Assembly: GCF_013093415.1 (NCBI RefSeq)
Contig: NZ_JABFBC010000002.1
Coordinates: 620,001-684,000, forward strand
DNA length: 64,000 bases
Origin: Halovulum dunhuangense
GTDB lineage: Bacteria; Pseudomonadota; Alphaproteobacteria; Rhodobacterales; Rhodobacteraceae
Direction of reading: 5' to 3'
The notes beneath the pieces were generated by a model that ran no database searches, had not been told where the DNA came from, and saw only the letters and a list, made by a program, of their open reading frames with translations. The translations under genes were made by a program, and so were the position numbers. Within the stretch, counting starts at the first letter, position 1. Every line of letters begins with the position of its first letter. Shown here piece by piece: positions 1 to 8,966 of this stretch.

Positions 1-95
1 ATGAGCGCGCTCAGCACGAAGGCGAGGATCGGGCGCCGCACGAAGAGCGCGGTGCCGGAGCGGCCTGCGAGTTCCGCGTCGGGGGTCTGCTGCAT
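1..95 (-). CDS. RND efflux permease, N-terminal fragment
   Basis: This is the start of an inner-membrane RND multidrug or metal efflux permease; the rest lies beyond the left edge. The 31 visible residues include LFVRRPILAFVLSALI, the amphipathic lead-in and first transmembrane helix typical of AcrB/MexB-type pumps. The ATG at 93-95 has a good ribosome-binding site (AAAGGGG) about 6 bases upstream. It starts 23 bases after the adaptor gene and on the same strand, so the two form an adaptor-permease operon using proton motive force to expel substrates through an outer-membrane channel not seen here. The substrate cannot be told from this fragment. Confidence 0.8.
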   Translation of the reverse strand, partial: MQQTPDAELAGRSGTALFVRRPILAFVLSAL

Positions 96-118
96 GGTCT
101 GCCCCTTTCCTGCCGGGA

Positions 119-1291
119 TCAGATGTCGCGCGGCGCCGGGGCGGCGGCCTGCGGAGCGAGCGTGGCGGAAGCGCCGGTCACGATGGCGATGTCGGCGCCG
201 GGGCGCAGGGTCTGCACGCCCTCGATGATGACCTGGTCGCCGGGGGCGATGGGCGCCTCGACCAGCACGCTGTCGCTGTTGCGCTGGCGGATCACCACCG
301 GCACGCGCTCTGCCTTGCCGTCGCGGGCGACCCAGACGAAGGAGCCGTCGCCCGACCACTGGATCGCCAGCGGATCGACCGAAGGCAGGCTTTCGCCGGG
401 GAAGCTGAGCGCCACGGAAAACGCCTGCCCGGCGCGGAGCGTATCCTGGGCATTGTCGAGCCGGCCCTGCACCCGCAGCGTGCGGCTGGCGCGGTCCACC
501 ACGTTGTCGAGGGCGACGATTTCCCCCACCAGCACGTCGTCGGGGCGGGCGAGCGGCGTCACCTCGATCGGCATGCCGATGGAAAGCTGGCCGATGAAGC
601 GTTCGGGCACGCGGAAGTCGATCTGGATGCGCGAGCGGTCGGTGATCACGCCGATGGCGTCCTGCGCGCCGATGCGGTCGCCCTGCTCTACTTCCAGCAG
701 GCCGAACCAGCCGGCGATGGGGGCGGTGATGCGGCGCTGCTCAAGGTCGAATTCCGCCTGCTCGACTTCCAGTTCGGCGGTGCGCAGCGCCAGTTCCGCC
801 TCGCGGATCTGGATTGCCGGAACCGAGCCGGAGGCGCGCAGCTGGCGCAGGCGTTCGACATCCTCGGATGCGTCGGCGACCATCAGGCGCGCGCGTTCCA
901 GCGCGATGCGTTCGGCGTCGTCGTTCAGCCGGGCGATCAGCGCGCCCGCCTCGACGTAGCGGCCGGGGGCGACGGCGAGTTCCTGGATCAGGCCTGTCGC
1001 CTCGGAGCGGACGGTGACGGAGCGTTCGGCGCGCCCGTCGCCGATGGCCGAGACGCGGGCGTTGACGCGGCCTTCCTGGGCCAGGGCGACGGTGACCTGG
1101 GTCGCGCCGCCGCCGCCGAAGCCGCGCCCGCCGGCCGCCTGGGCATCGCCCGCGGGGGGGTCCATGCCGAGAAGGTCGTAGATCCCGGCGCGTTCGAGAT
1201 ACGGCGCGGCCGCGGGGACGTAGACGGCCCAGATCGCCACGGCGGCAACGACGGCCACGAGGCCCAGCAGGATCTGTTTCATCAGGTTCAT
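119..1291 (-). CDS. RND efflux periplasmic adaptor subunit (HlyD/MFP family)
   Basis: Membrane fusion protein linking an RND pump to an outer-membrane channel. The 390-residue product has one N-terminal membrane anchor (about residues 4-26), a glycine-rich spacer (GGRGFGGGG), a lipoyl-like half domain, a helical hairpin (about 110-170, rich in ERARL/EAELALRTAELEVEQAE patterns), the second lipoyl half and a beta-barrel. I took the ATG at 1291, preceded by AAGGGGA, rather than an in-frame ATG 54 bases upstream that would put polar residues before the anchor. The permease gene follows directly. The membrane anchor and GGRGFGGGG segment are of the MdtA/AcrA type; drug or solvent efflux is plausible but not proven. 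Confidence 0.85.
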   Translation of the reverse strand: MNLMKQILLGLVAVVAAVAIWAVYVPAAAPYLERAGIYDLLGMDPPAGDAQAAGGRGFGGGGATQVTVALAQEGRVNARVSAIGDGRAERSVTVRSEATGLIQELAVAPGRYVEAGALIARLNDDAERIALERARLMVADASEDVERLRQLRASGSVPAIQIREAELALRTAELEVEQAEFDLEQRRITAPIAGWFGLLEVEQGDRIGAQDAIGVITDRSRIQIDFRVPERFIGQLSIGMPIEVTPLARPDDVLVGEIVALDNVVDRASRTLRVQGRLDNAQDTLRAGQAFSVALSFPGESLPSVDPLAIQWSGDGSFVWVARDGKAERVPVVIRQRNSDSVLVEAPIAPGDQVIIEGVQTLRPGADIAIVTGASATLAPQAAAPAPRDI

Positions 1292-1485
1292 GTCGTTCCC
1301 CTTGTGCAGCGCCTGTCGCTGCGCGCCACGACTTCGGGGCAACACATAGTATCAAGCCGCGGGAACCCACACGAAAAAAAACGTGAGGGGGCATGAACGC
1401 CGGAAAACCGGGGGCCGCGCGTAGGGCCGCATCGGCGCGGTGTTTGCGCTTGCGGCGGGCATCGGCCGATCCTACTCAAGGGGGC

Positions 1486-2427
1486 ATGACCAATGCCGCC
1501 ACCACCCCCGCCACCCCCGCCGCCGCACCGCAGATCGACAATCTGCGCGGCATCGGCTGGGCGCTGATATCTGTCGTGGGGGCAAGCGCCATGTCGATCG
1601 CGGTGCGAGAGATGTCGCTGACCATCGACAGCCGGATGATCGTGACCCTGCGCGCGGCGGCCACGGTGGCCTGTTTCCTGCCGATGCTTCTGTTCATGCC
1701 GTCGATGCGGCGGCTGCGCTTCTCGCGGCCGTGGCTGCATCTGCTGCGGGGCGTGCTGATCGGGGGCGCGACGCATCTGGGGTTCTACACGCTGGCGGAA
1801 ATCCCGCTGGCCACCGCGACGGTGCTGTTCTTCACGGCGCCCATCTTCGCCACGCTGATCGGCGCGCTGTTCCTGGGCGAGCGGGTCGGCCCGCGGCGCT
1901 GGGCGGCGGTGCTGGTGGGGTTCATGGGCGCGGTGGTGATCCTGCGGCCCGGCGCGGGCGCGCTGGAGCCGGCGATGCTGGCGGCGCTGGCATCGTCCGC
2001 GATGTTCGCGGTGGCGCTGTCGCTCAGCCGGGCGGTGGCGCAGGCGGACGGGACGCAGGCGGCCTTCGTCTCGGCCACGGTGGTGATGCTGGTGACGTCG
2101 CTGCCGCTGTCGGCGGGGGTGATGGAGCTGCCCGGCAGCCCCTGGGTCTGGGGCATGCTGCTGGTGGTGATCCTGGGCGGGGCGGTGCGCAGCCTTGCGG
2201 ATATCCAGTCCTATCGCATTGCGGATGCGTCGGTCGTGGGGCCGGTATCCTATCTGCGGCTGGTGCTGATGGGGGGCGCGGGTTTCCTGTTCTTCGCGGA
2301 AGTGCCCGACGGCTATACCATCCTGGGCGCGGCCATCGTGATCGCGGCGACGCTGTATCTTGCGCGGCGGGAGGCGGCTTTGCGGCGCGAGGCGCGGGCC
2401 GCGCGGGCGGCAAGCGCCGCGGGCTAG
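1486..2427 (+). CDS. DMT-superfamily (EamA) transporter
   Basis: Inner-membrane exporter of the drug/metabolite transporter family, 313 residues with about ten hydrophobic helices arranged as two EamA repeats. The first repeat ends in GALFLGERVGPRRWAAVLVGFMGAVVI, the usual conserved loop-helix 5 signature, and the second repeat shows LFFAEVPDGYTILGAAIVIAA. The ATG at 1486 is chosen because CAAGGGGG lies just before it and the upstream in-frame residues are arginine-rich and non-conserved. It is divergent from the efflux adaptor gene across 194 bases, and its stop is only one base from the stop of convergent recR. Members export metabolites or amino acids; the substrate here is unknown. Confidence 0.85.
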   Translation: MTNAATTPATPAAAPQIDNLRGIGWALISVVGASAMSIAVREMSLTIDSRMIVTLRAAATVACFLPMLLFMPSMRRLRFSRPWLHLLRGVLIGGATHLGFYTLAEIPLATATVLFFTAPIFATLIGALFLGERVGPRRWAAVLVGFMGAVVILRPGAGALEPAMLAALASSAMFAVALSLSRAVAQADGTQAAFVSATVVMLVTSLPLSAGVMELPGSPWVWGMLLVVILGGAVRSLADIQSYRIADASVVGPVSYLRLVLMGGAGFLFFAEVPDGYTILGAAIVIAATLYLARREAALRREARAARAASAAG

Positions 2428-2428
2428 C

Positions 2429-3028
2429 TCAGAGCCGCTTGCGCGCCCTGAGCGCGGCGGAAATCGTGCCATCGTCGAGATAGTCCAACTCGCCCCCGAC
2501 CGGCACGCCCTGCGCGAGCGAGGTCAGTTCCACCGGCAGGGATTCGAGCTGGTCGGCGATGTAGTGGGCAGTGGTCTGGCCATCGACGGTGGCGTTGAGC
2601 GCAAGGATCACCTCGGCGATGGCGCCCTCTTCCACGCGGGCGATCAGGCGGGGGATGCGCAGTTCGTCAGGGCCGACGCCATCCAGCGCGGAGAGCACGC
2701 CGCCCAGGACGTGATAGCGGCCGCGGAAGCTGCGGCCGCGTTCCATCGCCCAGAGATCGGCCACGTCCTCGACCACGCAGAGTTCGGTGTCGGAGCGTTT
2801 GGGATCGAGGCAGATGGCGCAGCGCGGGCCGGTGCCGATATTGCCGCAGATCTCGCATTCGCGCACGGTCGCGGCCACCTCGGCCAGCGCGCGGGCGAGC
2901 GGGTCCATCAGCATCTCGCGCTTCTTGATCAGCGCGAGGACGGCCCGGCGGGCCGAGCGGGGGCCAAGGCCCGGAAGCCTCGCCATCAGCTCGATCAGGC
3001 GTTCGATTTCCTTGCCGCCCTCGGTCAT
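2429..3028 (-). CDS. recR: Recombination mediator RecR
   Basis: RecR helps RecF/RecO load RecA on gapped DNA during recombinational repair. The 199-residue protein has the full family architecture: N-terminal helix-hairpin-helix ([21 protein letters not shown]), a four-cysteine zinc site (C58, C61, C70, C73), and a Toprim domain beginning ELCVVED (about 82-88). The C-terminal Toprim part reads [22 protein letters not shown], as expected. It is downstream of ybaB on the same strand with 22 bases between them, the standard dnaX-ybaB-recR order, so the three are probably co-transcribed. Confidence 0.97.
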   Translation of the reverse strand: MTEGGKEIERLIELMARLPGLGPRSARRAVLALIKKREMLMDPLARALAEVAATVRECEICGNIGTGPRCAICLDPKRSDTELCVVEDVADLWAMERGRSFRGRYHVLGGVLSALDGVGPDELRIPRLIARVEEGAIAEVILALNATVDGQTTAHYIADQLESLPVELTSLAQGVPVGGELDYLDDGTISAALRARKRL

Positions 3029-3050
3029 GTCCGCCTGCCGGGTCCGCGGA

Positions 3051-3395
3051 TCAGAAGGGCAGCTTCATGCCCGGCGGCAGGTCGAGCCCCTCGGTGACCT
3101 TGGCCATCTCGCGGTTGGCGGCTTCGGAGGCGCGCATCTGCGCGTCCTTGATCGCGGCGAGGATCAGGTCCTCGGCCACTTCCTTGTCGTCGGGGTTGAA
3201 GATCGACGGGTCGATCGACAGCCCGGTGAGTTCCCCCTTGGCGGTGCAGCTTGCGGTGACGAGACCGGCGCCGGCCTGCCCCTCGACCACGATGCGGCCC
3301 AGCGATTCCTGCGCCTCGGCCATCTTCGCCTGCATTTCCTGCGCCTGCTTCATCAGCTTGGCCATGTCGCCCAGCTGGCCCAGTCCCTTGAGCAT
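3051..3395 (-). CDS. ybaB: YbaB/EbfC family nucleoid-associated protein
   Basis: Small DNA-binding protein of 114 residues, a dimer that coats and bends DNA. The start [22 protein letters not shown] and the central run with [10 protein letters not shown] and [11 protein letters not shown] are diagnostic of the family, as is the C-terminal PPGMKLPF. I used the ATG at 3395, giving the normal family length, instead of an upstream in-frame ATG. It lies 84 bases downstream of dnaX and 22 bases upstream of recR on the same strand, which suggests a role in replication-linked DNA repair. Confidence 0.95.
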   Translation of the reverse strand: MLKGLGQLGDMAKLMKQAQEMQAKMAEAQESLGRIVVEGQAGAGLVTASCTAKGELTGLSIDPSIFNPDDKEVAEDLILAAIKDAQMRASEAANREMAKVTEGLDLPPGMKLPF

Positions 3396-3479
3396 CGTTC
3401 TCTCCCCGGTGACGGTATGCGTGCTGTTCCAGATACGCGCTCGGGCCCGGCCAGACAAGCGCGGCGGCCCCGGTCGTGC

Positions 3480-5252
3480 TCAGTCGAAGGCGTCGAGCGG
3501 GTCCCAGTCCTCGCCGAATTCCTCGGCCGGATCCTCGATCGGGGCCTGGGTCGCGCCCGGATCGGCCTGCACCGGCTCGTGCACACTGACATGGGCGTCG
3601 GTCACGCCCGGAAAGGACGCGAGCACCGCCTGCATCATCGGGTGGCGCATGGCCTGGCCGACCATGTCGGTGCGCCGCGCGGCGCGGGTCTCGGCGATGG
3701 TCTCGCCGCCGCCGTCCGAGACGACCGACACGCCCCAGCGCATGTCGGTCCAGGCCTGAAGCTGGCGCGACAGACGCGCGGCAAGGTCGGATGGCGCATC
3801 GCCGGTGGGCTGGAACTCGATCCGGCCGGGGGCGTAGTGGACGAGGCGGAGATGGTTCTCCACCTCCACCAGAAGGCGCATGTCGCGGCGGGCGCGGATC
3901 AGGTCCACCACCGCGTCGAAATCAGGGTAGGTCGCCGAGGCGGCGACGGGCGCGGGCTGCGCCACGGCCGCGCCACCGGGGACAGCCGGGGCATGGGTGG
4001 CGCGCGGCGGGGCAGCCTGTCGGGCGCGCGGGCCTGCGCCGGGGGCGGAGGCTTGCGGTGCGTGCGCCTGCGGCAGGGGCGGCGCGTCCTGGAGCTTGCG
4101 GACCAGGTCGCCCGGCGTGGGCAGTTCCGAGACATGGGTCATGCGGATGATCGCCATTTCCGCCGCCATCATCGGGCTGGGCGCGGTGGACACTTCCTCC
4201 AGCGCCTTCAGGCACATCTGCCACATGCGGGTCAGCCCGCGCAGCGACAGGTCCGCGGCCATCGCGCGGCCGCGATCCCGCTCGGCCGGGCTGACGGTGG
4301 GATCCTCGGCCGCCTCGGGGGTGATCTTGACCAGCGAGACCCAGTGCGTGACCTCGGCCAGGTCGCGCAGGACCGACACGGGGTCGGCGCCCTCGGCATA
4401 CTGGGCCGAGAGTTCCTGAAGCGCGCCGGCGGCGTCGCCGCGCATCACCATGTCGAACAGGTCCATCACCCGGCCACGATCGGCCAGGCCCAGCATCGCG
4501 CGCACCTGGGTGGCATCGACCCGGCCCTGCCCGTGGGCGATGGCCTGGTCGAGCAGGCTGAGCGCGTCGCGCACCGAGCCTTCGGCGGCGCGGGCGATCA
4601 TGGCAAGCGCCGCCTCCTCGATCTCCACCCCTTCCTTGCCGGCGATGCCCGCGAGATGCGCGATCATCACCTCGGGCTCGATCCGGCGCAGGTCGAACCG
4701 CTGGCAGCGCGACAGCACGGTGACGGGCACCTTGCGGATCTCGGTGGTGGCGAAGAGGAACTTCACATGTTCGGGCGGTTCCTCGAGCGTCTTGAGCAGC
4801 GCGTTGAAGGCCGAGGTGCTGAGCATGTGCACCTCGTCGATGATGTAGACCTTGTAGCGGGCGGACGTCGCCCGGTAGCGCACCGAATCGATGATCTCGC
4901 GGATGTCGCCCACCCCGGTGCGGGAGGCGGCGTCCATTTCCAGCACGTCGACATGGCGCCCCTCGGCGATCGACACGCAGGCCTCGCACTGGCCGCAGGG
5001 CGCGATGGTGGGGCCGCCCTGGCCGTCGGCGCCGGTGCAGTTCAGCCCCTTGGCGACGATCCGGGCGGTGGTGGTCTTGCCCACCCCGCGCACGCCGGTG
5101 AGGATGAAGGCATGGGCGATCCGGTTGGTCGCGAAGGCGTTCGACAGGGTGCGGACCATCGCCTCCTGTCCGATCAGGTCGGAAAAGCTTGCCGGCCGGT
5201 ATTTGCGGGCAAGCACCTGATACTGGCGGGGCGCGGTGTCGGGTTCGCTCAT
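3480..5252 (-). CDS. dnaX: DNA polymerase III subunit gamma/tau
   Basis: Clamp-loader ATPase of the replisome, 590 residues. Walker A is GVRGVGKTT (53-61), the zinc-binding insertion uses C72, C86, C89 and C92, Walker B is VYIIDEVH (135-142), and the sensor region reads LFATTEIRKVPVTVLSRCQRFD. A proline/alanine-rich linker (about 385-430) leads to a C-terminal tau-like domain for polymerase and helicase contacts, ending GEDWDPLDAFD. I saw no A-rich slippery heptamer in this GC-rich gene, so a separate short gamma form made by frameshifting is not supported. First gene of the dnaX-ybaB-recR unit. Confidence 0.97.
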   Translation of the reverse strand: MSEPDTAPRQYQVLARKYRPASFSDLIGQEAMVRTLSNAFATNRIAHAFILTGVRGVGKTTTARIVAKGLNCTGADGQGGPTIAPCGQCEACVSIAEGRHVDVLEMDAASRTGVGDIREIIDSVRYRATSARYKVYIIDEVHMLSTSAFNALLKTLEEPPEHVKFLFATTEIRKVPVTVLSRCQRFDLRRIEPEVMIAHLAGIAGKEGVEIEEAALAMIARAAEGSVRDALSLLDQAIAHGQGRVDATQVRAMLGLADRGRVMDLFDMVMRGDAAGALQELSAQYAEGADPVSVLRDLAEVTHWVSLVKITPEAAEDPTVSPAERDRGRAMAADLSLRGLTRMWQMCLKALEEVSTAPSPMMAAEMAIIRMTHVSELPTPGDLVRKLQDAPPLPQAHAPQASAPGAGPRARQAAPPRATHAPAVPGGAAVAQPAPVAASATYPDFDAVVDLIRARRDMRLLVEVENHLRLVHYAPGRIEFQPTGDAPSDLAARLSRQLQAWTDMRWGVSVVSDGGGETIAETRAARRTDMVGQAMRHPMMQAVLASFPGVTDAHVSVHEPVQADPGATQAPIEDPAEEFGEDWDPLDAFD

Positions 5253-5491
5253 GGCATCGTGCTAGCAGGATTCCCGGGGCCGGAAAACCGCAACTTGCGC
5301 CGGGCCGCGCGCGGGCGCGATGAGGGCCTGGTTAACACATTGCGGCCAAACAGGGATCGGGACGCGCCGCAATTCGGCGCGAATCGCAGCGCACGGTTCA
5401 CATCGCGGGGATGCAATTCATGGTCCGGTTTCTTGCAGCGCATCCGTCCGCGCGGGCGCAGTGCCCGCTTGTAACGAGTGTCGGAGCGTTC

Positions 5492-6085
5492 ATGTCCCAC
5501 CGATCCCATGCCCCCGCGGCCTGCCGCGCCGTCGTATTGCCGTTCGCGCAGCAGCCCCCCGCGCTTGCCGCGGGCACGCGGGTGCTGGCCCAGGACGGTC
5601 CCGTTCCGGTCGAGGCGCTGGTGCCCGGCGACATGATCCGCACGATGGACAGCGGCGTGCAGCCGCTGCGCTGGATCGGTCGGCTACCGGTCGGGCGGAT
5701 GGTGCAGCTTGCCTGCGGCGAGGCGGGCGTGCTGCGCGTCTCGCCCGCGCTGGGGATGCTGACGCGCCTGGGGCCCATGGGAATGCGCGACGAGGTGCTG
5801 GTGCCGGCGCGCAGCGTGACGCCGGGCCGGCGCGTGCTGGCGGCGCCGGAGGGGCTGGGCTGGTACGCCCTGGTGTTCGAGAAGCACGAGATCGTCTGGT
5901 GCGGCGGCCTGCCCTGCGAAAGCCTGCACCTGCCGCGGCTGGCGCAGGATGGCGGGCATGCCGCGCTGCTGACGGAGATCCTGGCCGCGCTGCCGGAACT
6001 GGAGGGCGATGTCGCAGCCTATGGTCCCCCGGCCCGGCGCGTGGCGCCACGCGCCACAAGGGCGCGCGCGACGGCGGCGGAATAG
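5492..6085 (+). CDS. Orphan Hint-domain protein
   Basis: The 197-residue product carries a Hedgehog/intein (Hint) fold: after a 25-residue lead it reads LAAGTRVLAQDGPVPVEALVPGDMIRTMDSG, then PLRWIGR, the usual opening of roseobacter Hint proteins. The central part (LVPARSVTPGRRVL, HEIVWCGGLPCESL) matches the later Hint strands. The residue where an intein would have its nucleophilic Cys/Ser is occupied by Gly-Thr, and no splicing downstream extein is present, so autoprocessing is uncertain. There is no signal peptide or calcium-binding repeat. The ATG at 5492 is taken; an in-frame ATG at 5411 is possible. The 239 bases before it hold nothing else I recognise. Confidence 0.75.
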   Translation: MSHRSHAPAACRAVVLPFAQQPPALAAGTRVLAQDGPVPVEALVPGDMIRTMDSGVQPLRWIGRLPVGRMVQLACGEAGVLRVSPALGMLTRLGPMGMRDEVLVPARSVTPGRRVLAAPEGLGWYALVFEKHEIVWCGGLPCESLHLPRLAQDGGHAALLTEILAALPELEGDVAAYGPPARRVAPRATRARATAAE

Positions 6086-6107
6086 CCTGTGGGGGGGAGA
6101 GAGAGGT

Positions 6108-6201
6108 GAGAGGCTGGAACACGACCCGAACGGGACTCGTTACGGCTGCTTCCTTCCGGACCTGACCGGATTGGCGAGGCGTCCGCCCGCGCCAACCTCT
6201 C
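6108..6201 (-). ncRNA. ffs: Signal recognition particle RNA (4.5S type)
   Basis: Read on the minus strand, the segment contains the invariant SRP core GGTCAGGTCCGGAAGGAAGC, covering the asymmetric loop and GGAA tetraloop that bind the Ffh M domain. The two ends pair: GAGAGGTTGG at the 5' end against CCAGCCTCTC at the 3' end, giving a single long hairpin of about 94 bases without an Alu domain. Ends are inferred from the pairing and from the promoter 6 bases upstream. It acts with Ffh and FtsY in co-translational membrane targeting. Confidence 0.95.
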
Positions 6202-6207
6202 GCGCCT

Positions 6208-6236
6208 CATATACGCATCCCGCCCGCCAGTGACAA
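6208..6236 (-). promoter_or_regulatory. Sigma-70 promoter of the SRP RNA gene
   Basis: On the minus strand, TTGTCA (6236-6231) and TATATG (6213-6208) are separated by exactly 17 bases. The inferred RNA 5' end follows the -10 box by 6 bases, which agrees with where the SRP hairpin begins. Confidence 0.75.
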
Positions 6237-6299
6237 GCCGCACCCATTCCCCTCGGGCTGCCGAGGCGCTAGATGCTGCCCAAAGGGAAGAGGACGGGC

Positions 6300-7268
6300 A
6301 TGCAGGGACAGGGCGGGATACTATTCGGCGGCGGGCGGATCGACCGGGCGGCGCATCTGCGCGAGGGCGCGGCGGGGCTGATGGCGGCGCCGGGGGCGCG
6401 CAGCTGCGTGTTCTGGCGCGGCAAGCCGCTGTTCACGGGCGAGGCGGCGCCGCGCCTGGCGTGGCTGGCGATGGAGGCGCCGATCCTCCAGGAGGCGGCG
6501 GAGGCGCCGATCTTCCTGGGGCTGGAGGATGGCGCGCCGCGATTCGCGCATGACATCTCGGCCTGGGCGGATCCGGCGGCGGACGAGGCGGCGATGGCGC
6601 GGTTCATCGACACCAGCGCGAACCGGCACCCGGCGATGGCGGCCGACCAGGCGTTCCTGGACCTGCGGGCCACCATGGCGCTGCTGGATCCCGACGATGC
6701 GGGCGACGCGGCGGTGGCGAAGGGCATCTTCGCCTGGCACGACACCCACCGGCACTGCGCGCGCTGCGGGGCGCCGTCCACGGTCAGTCTTGCGGGGTGG
6801 CGGCGAAGCTGCGGCACCTGCGGCGCGCATCATTTCCCGCGCACGGATCCGGTGGTCATCATGCTGATCACGCATGGCGAGAGGGTGCTGCTGGGCCGCT
6901 CGCCGGCCTGGCCCGAGGGAATGTATTCGCTGCTGGCGGGCTTCATGGAGCCGGGCGAGAGCATCGAGGCGGCGGTGCGCCGCGAGGTGCAGGAGGAAAC
7001 CGGCATCCGGGTGGGCGCGGTCGGCTACATCGCAAGCCAGCCCTGGCCGTTCCCGGCCTCGCTGATGATCGGGTGCTGGGGCGTGGCGCTGGAGGAGCGG
7101 ATCACGCTGGACCCGGCGGAGCTGGAGGATGCGATGTGGCTGACGCGCGAGGAGATCATGGCCGAGCGGATCAGCCCCACCCCGCGGATCCGGCCCGCGC
7201 GCAGGGGCGCGATCGCGCATCACCTGATCGAGGAGTGGCTCGCGGGGCGGATCCGGGTTCCGGGCTGA
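6300..7268 (+). CDS. nudC: NAD(+) diphosphatase / deNADding Nudix hydrolase NudC
   Basis: Hydrolyses NAD(H) to NMN(H) and AMP and removes NAD caps from RNA. The 322 residues show a zinc ribbon (C153, C156, C171, C174), a Nudix box fitting GX5EX7REXXEEXG (214-235), and the NudC-specific SQPWPFP motif (246-252), which identifies the subfamily. I placed the start at ATG 6300 (before it AAGAGGA), giving [11 protein letters not shown]; an in-frame ATG at 6273 would add nine residues. It is convergent with pheA, with six bases between the stops, and stands alone between the SRP RNA and pheA. Confidence 0.93.
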   Translation: MQGQGGILFGGGRIDRAAHLREGAAGLMAAPGARSCVFWRGKPLFTGEAAPRLAWLAMEAPILQEAAEAPIFLGLEDGAPRFAHDISAWADPAADEAAMARFIDTSANRHPAMAADQAFLDLRATMALLDPDDAGDAAVAKGIFAWHDTHRHCARCGAPSTVSLAGWRRSCGTCGAHHFPRTDPVVIMLITHGERVLLGRSPAWPEGMYSLLAGFMEPGESIEAAVRREVQEETGIRVGAVGYIASQPWPFPASLMIGCWGVALEERITLDPAELEDAMWLTREEIMAERISPTPRIRPARRGAIAHHLIEEWLAGRIRVPG

Positions 7269-7274
7269 GGCGGC

Positions 7275-8129
7275 TCAGATGCCCTGCTTGCGCTCCAGCG
7301 CCGCCGGATAGGTGCCGAGCACCTTCAGGTAGGAGGTGAAGTAGCGCAGCTCTTCCATGGCGCGGGCGACGGCGGGATCGTCGGGATGACCCTCGATGTC
7401 GGCGTAGAACTGCGTCGCGGTGAACGAGCCGTTCAGCATGTAGCTTTCGAGCTTGACCATGTTGACGCCGTTGGTCGCGAACCCGCCCATCGCCTTGTAG
7501 AGCGCGGCCGGGATGTTGCGGACGCGGAACAGGAACGTGGTGATCGAGGGCACGTCCGAGGGGATCGTGGTCGGCTGGGGCGCCATCAGCAGGAAGCGGG
7601 TGGTGTTGGACTTGTTGTCCTCGATCCCGGAGGAAAGCGTCTCGAGGCCGTAGATCCGCCCTGCCAGCGGCGAGGCCAGCGCCGCAAGCGTGGGGTCGCC
7701 CGCCTCGCGCACATGCTTGGCGGCGCCGGCGGTGTCGTAGCCCGCGATGCGGGCGATGCCGTGTTCCTTCAGGAAGCCGCGGCACTGGCCCAGCAGGACC
7801 GGGTGGGATTCGGCGCGCGTCACCTGGCCGAGCGTGGCGCCCGGCACGCCCAGCAGGTTGATGTGCACGCGGACGAAATGCTCGCCCACGATGTGCAGGC
7901 CGGATTCGGGCAGCAGCTGGTGGACGTCGGCGACCCGGCCATAGGTGGAGTTCTCGACCGGGATCATCGCCATGCGGGCGGTGCCGTCGCGGACCAGGTC
8001 GATGGCGCCCTCGAAGGTGGTGGCGGCCATCGGCTCCATGTCGGGGACCGCCTCGAGGCAGGCCTGGTGCGAATAGGCCCCCGGTTCGCCCTGATAGGAA
8101 ATGATGCCGCCGGTATTCGTTTCCGCCAT
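7275..8129 (-). CDS. pheA: Prephenate dehydratase
   Basis: Converts prephenate to phenylpyruvate in phenylalanine synthesis. The 284-residue protein is the stand-alone, single-function form without a chorismate mutase domain. The catalytic part opens ISYQGEPGAYSHQAC and contains the active-site motif NTTRFLL; from about residue 195 an ACT domain follows, with the KLESYMLNGSF segment at the position of the usual phenylalanine-binding ESRP motif, so feedback inhibition is expected. It is divergent from the cytochrome c gene over 122 bases. Confidence 0.95.
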   Translation of the reverse strand: MAETNTGGIISYQGEPGAYSHQACLEAVPDMEPMAATTFEGAIDLVRDGTARMAMIPVENSTYGRVADVHQLLPESGLHIVGEHFVRVHINLLGVPGATLGQVTRAESHPVLLGQCRGFLKEHGIARIAGYDTAGAAKHVREAGDPTLAALASPLAGRIYGLETLSSGIEDNKSNTTRFLLMAPQPTTIPSDVPSITTFLFRVRNIPAALYKAMGGFATNGVNMVKLESYMLNGSFTATQFYADIEGHPDDPAVARAMEELRYFTSYLKVLGTYPAALERKQGI

Positions 8130-8165
8130 ATTCCGCCCCTGTCGTTTGGTCGCGCCTTCTATACC

Positions 8166-8195
8166 TTGCGAAGGGGCGGGGGAAGCGGATAGATA
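8166..8195 (+). promoter_or_regulatory. Possible sigma-70 promoter of the cytochrome c gene
   Basis: TTGCGA (8166-8171) and TAGATA (8190-8195) stand 18 bases apart in the divergent pheA/cytochrome intergenic region, 56 bases before the ATG. The match is moderate and rests on consensus similarity only. Confidence 0.3.
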
Positions 8196-8251
8196 CCCCG
8201 CAACGCGGCGGAAAGGCCGACGCGACCAGACCAGATGCGGGACGAACCAGC

Positions 8252-8773
8252 ATGAACACGATGGAAATCACCAAGATCGTCGGCGGGCTCTGCGGCAGCC
8301 TGCTCGTGTTTCTTCTGATCAAGACCGGCGCGGAGTCGATCATCCATTCGGGCGGCCACGGCGAGGAGCACGCCAACGCCTATGTGATCGAGGTCGCGGA
8401 AGCGGAGCCGGCGGAAGCGACCGATGAGCCGGTCGAGGAAGTCGATTTCGCCAGCCTCTACGCCGAGGCGGATGCCGGCGCGGGCGAGCGTCTGTTCCGG
8501 GCCTGCGCGGCGTGCCACCGGCTTGAGGATGGCGCCAACGCGGTCGGCCCGCATCTTTACAACGTGGTCGGCCGGGATATCGGCGCGGTCGGCGACTATG
8601 CCTATTCGGACGCGATGGCGGGCCATGGCGACGCATGGACGCCCGAGAACCTGAACGCGTTCCTGCTGGCGCCGAGCGACTATGTGCCGGGCACCAAGAT
8701 GGCCTATCGCGGCATGGCGGACATCGAGGATCGCGCCAACCTGATCGCCTATCTCGAGTCCGTCGGCGGCTGA
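8252..8773 (+). CDS. Membrane-anchored cytochrome c (CycM/cyt c-y type)
   Basis: Electron carrier of 173 residues held in the membrane by an uncleaved N-terminal helix (about 8-24). An acidic, alanine/proline-rich tether (EVAEAEPAEATDEPVEEVDF, about 47-66) connects it to a class I cytochrome c domain with the heme motif CAACH (85-89) and an axial methionine in PGTKMAYRG (M150). This plan matches the cytochrome c-y proteins of Rhodobacter and CycM of rhizobia, which shuttle electrons from the bc1 complex to terminal oxidases. A strong terminator follows, so it is probably monocistronic. Confidence 0.93.
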   Translation: MNTMEITKIVGGLCGSLLVFLLIKTGAESIIHSGGHGEEHANAYVIEVAEAEPAEATDEPVEEVDFASLYAEADAGAGERLFRACAACHRLEDGANAVGPHLYNVVGRDIGAVGDYAYSDAMAGHGDAWTPENLNAFLLAPSDYVPGTKMAYRGMADIEDRANLIAYLESVGG

Positions 8774-8798
8774 GACGCCCCGGAACCCGATGCCTGAG

Positions 8799-8820
8799 AG
8801 GCCGCCTTCGGGCGGCCTTT
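8799..8820 (+). terminator. Rho-independent terminator after cytochrome c gene
   Basis: Perfect 8-bp stem AGGCCGCC / GGCGGCCT around a TTCG tetraloop, followed by TTT. It begins 25 bases after the cytochrome stop codon. Confidence 0.85.
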
Positions 8821-8966
8821 CGCATTTCGGAGCGGCGGTTCGCCCGGGGGGCGATCAAACTCCCGCGAAGTCCTGCGGATGCGGGCCACGCCGCGGGCTT
8901 TCGCCTTTACCACGGGGCAAATGACATTACTCTGACACCCGAACCGGTCGCAGAGAGAGGTCCCCG

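Noticed and set aside
3480-5252. Programmed frameshift for a short gamma form of DnaX.
   Set aside because: No A-rich slippery heptamer with following stem was seen in this GC-rich gene.
2787-5474. An 890-codon open frame antisense to recR, ybaB and dnaX.
   Set aside because: It spans three certain genes and the gaps between them and has no recognisable protein features.
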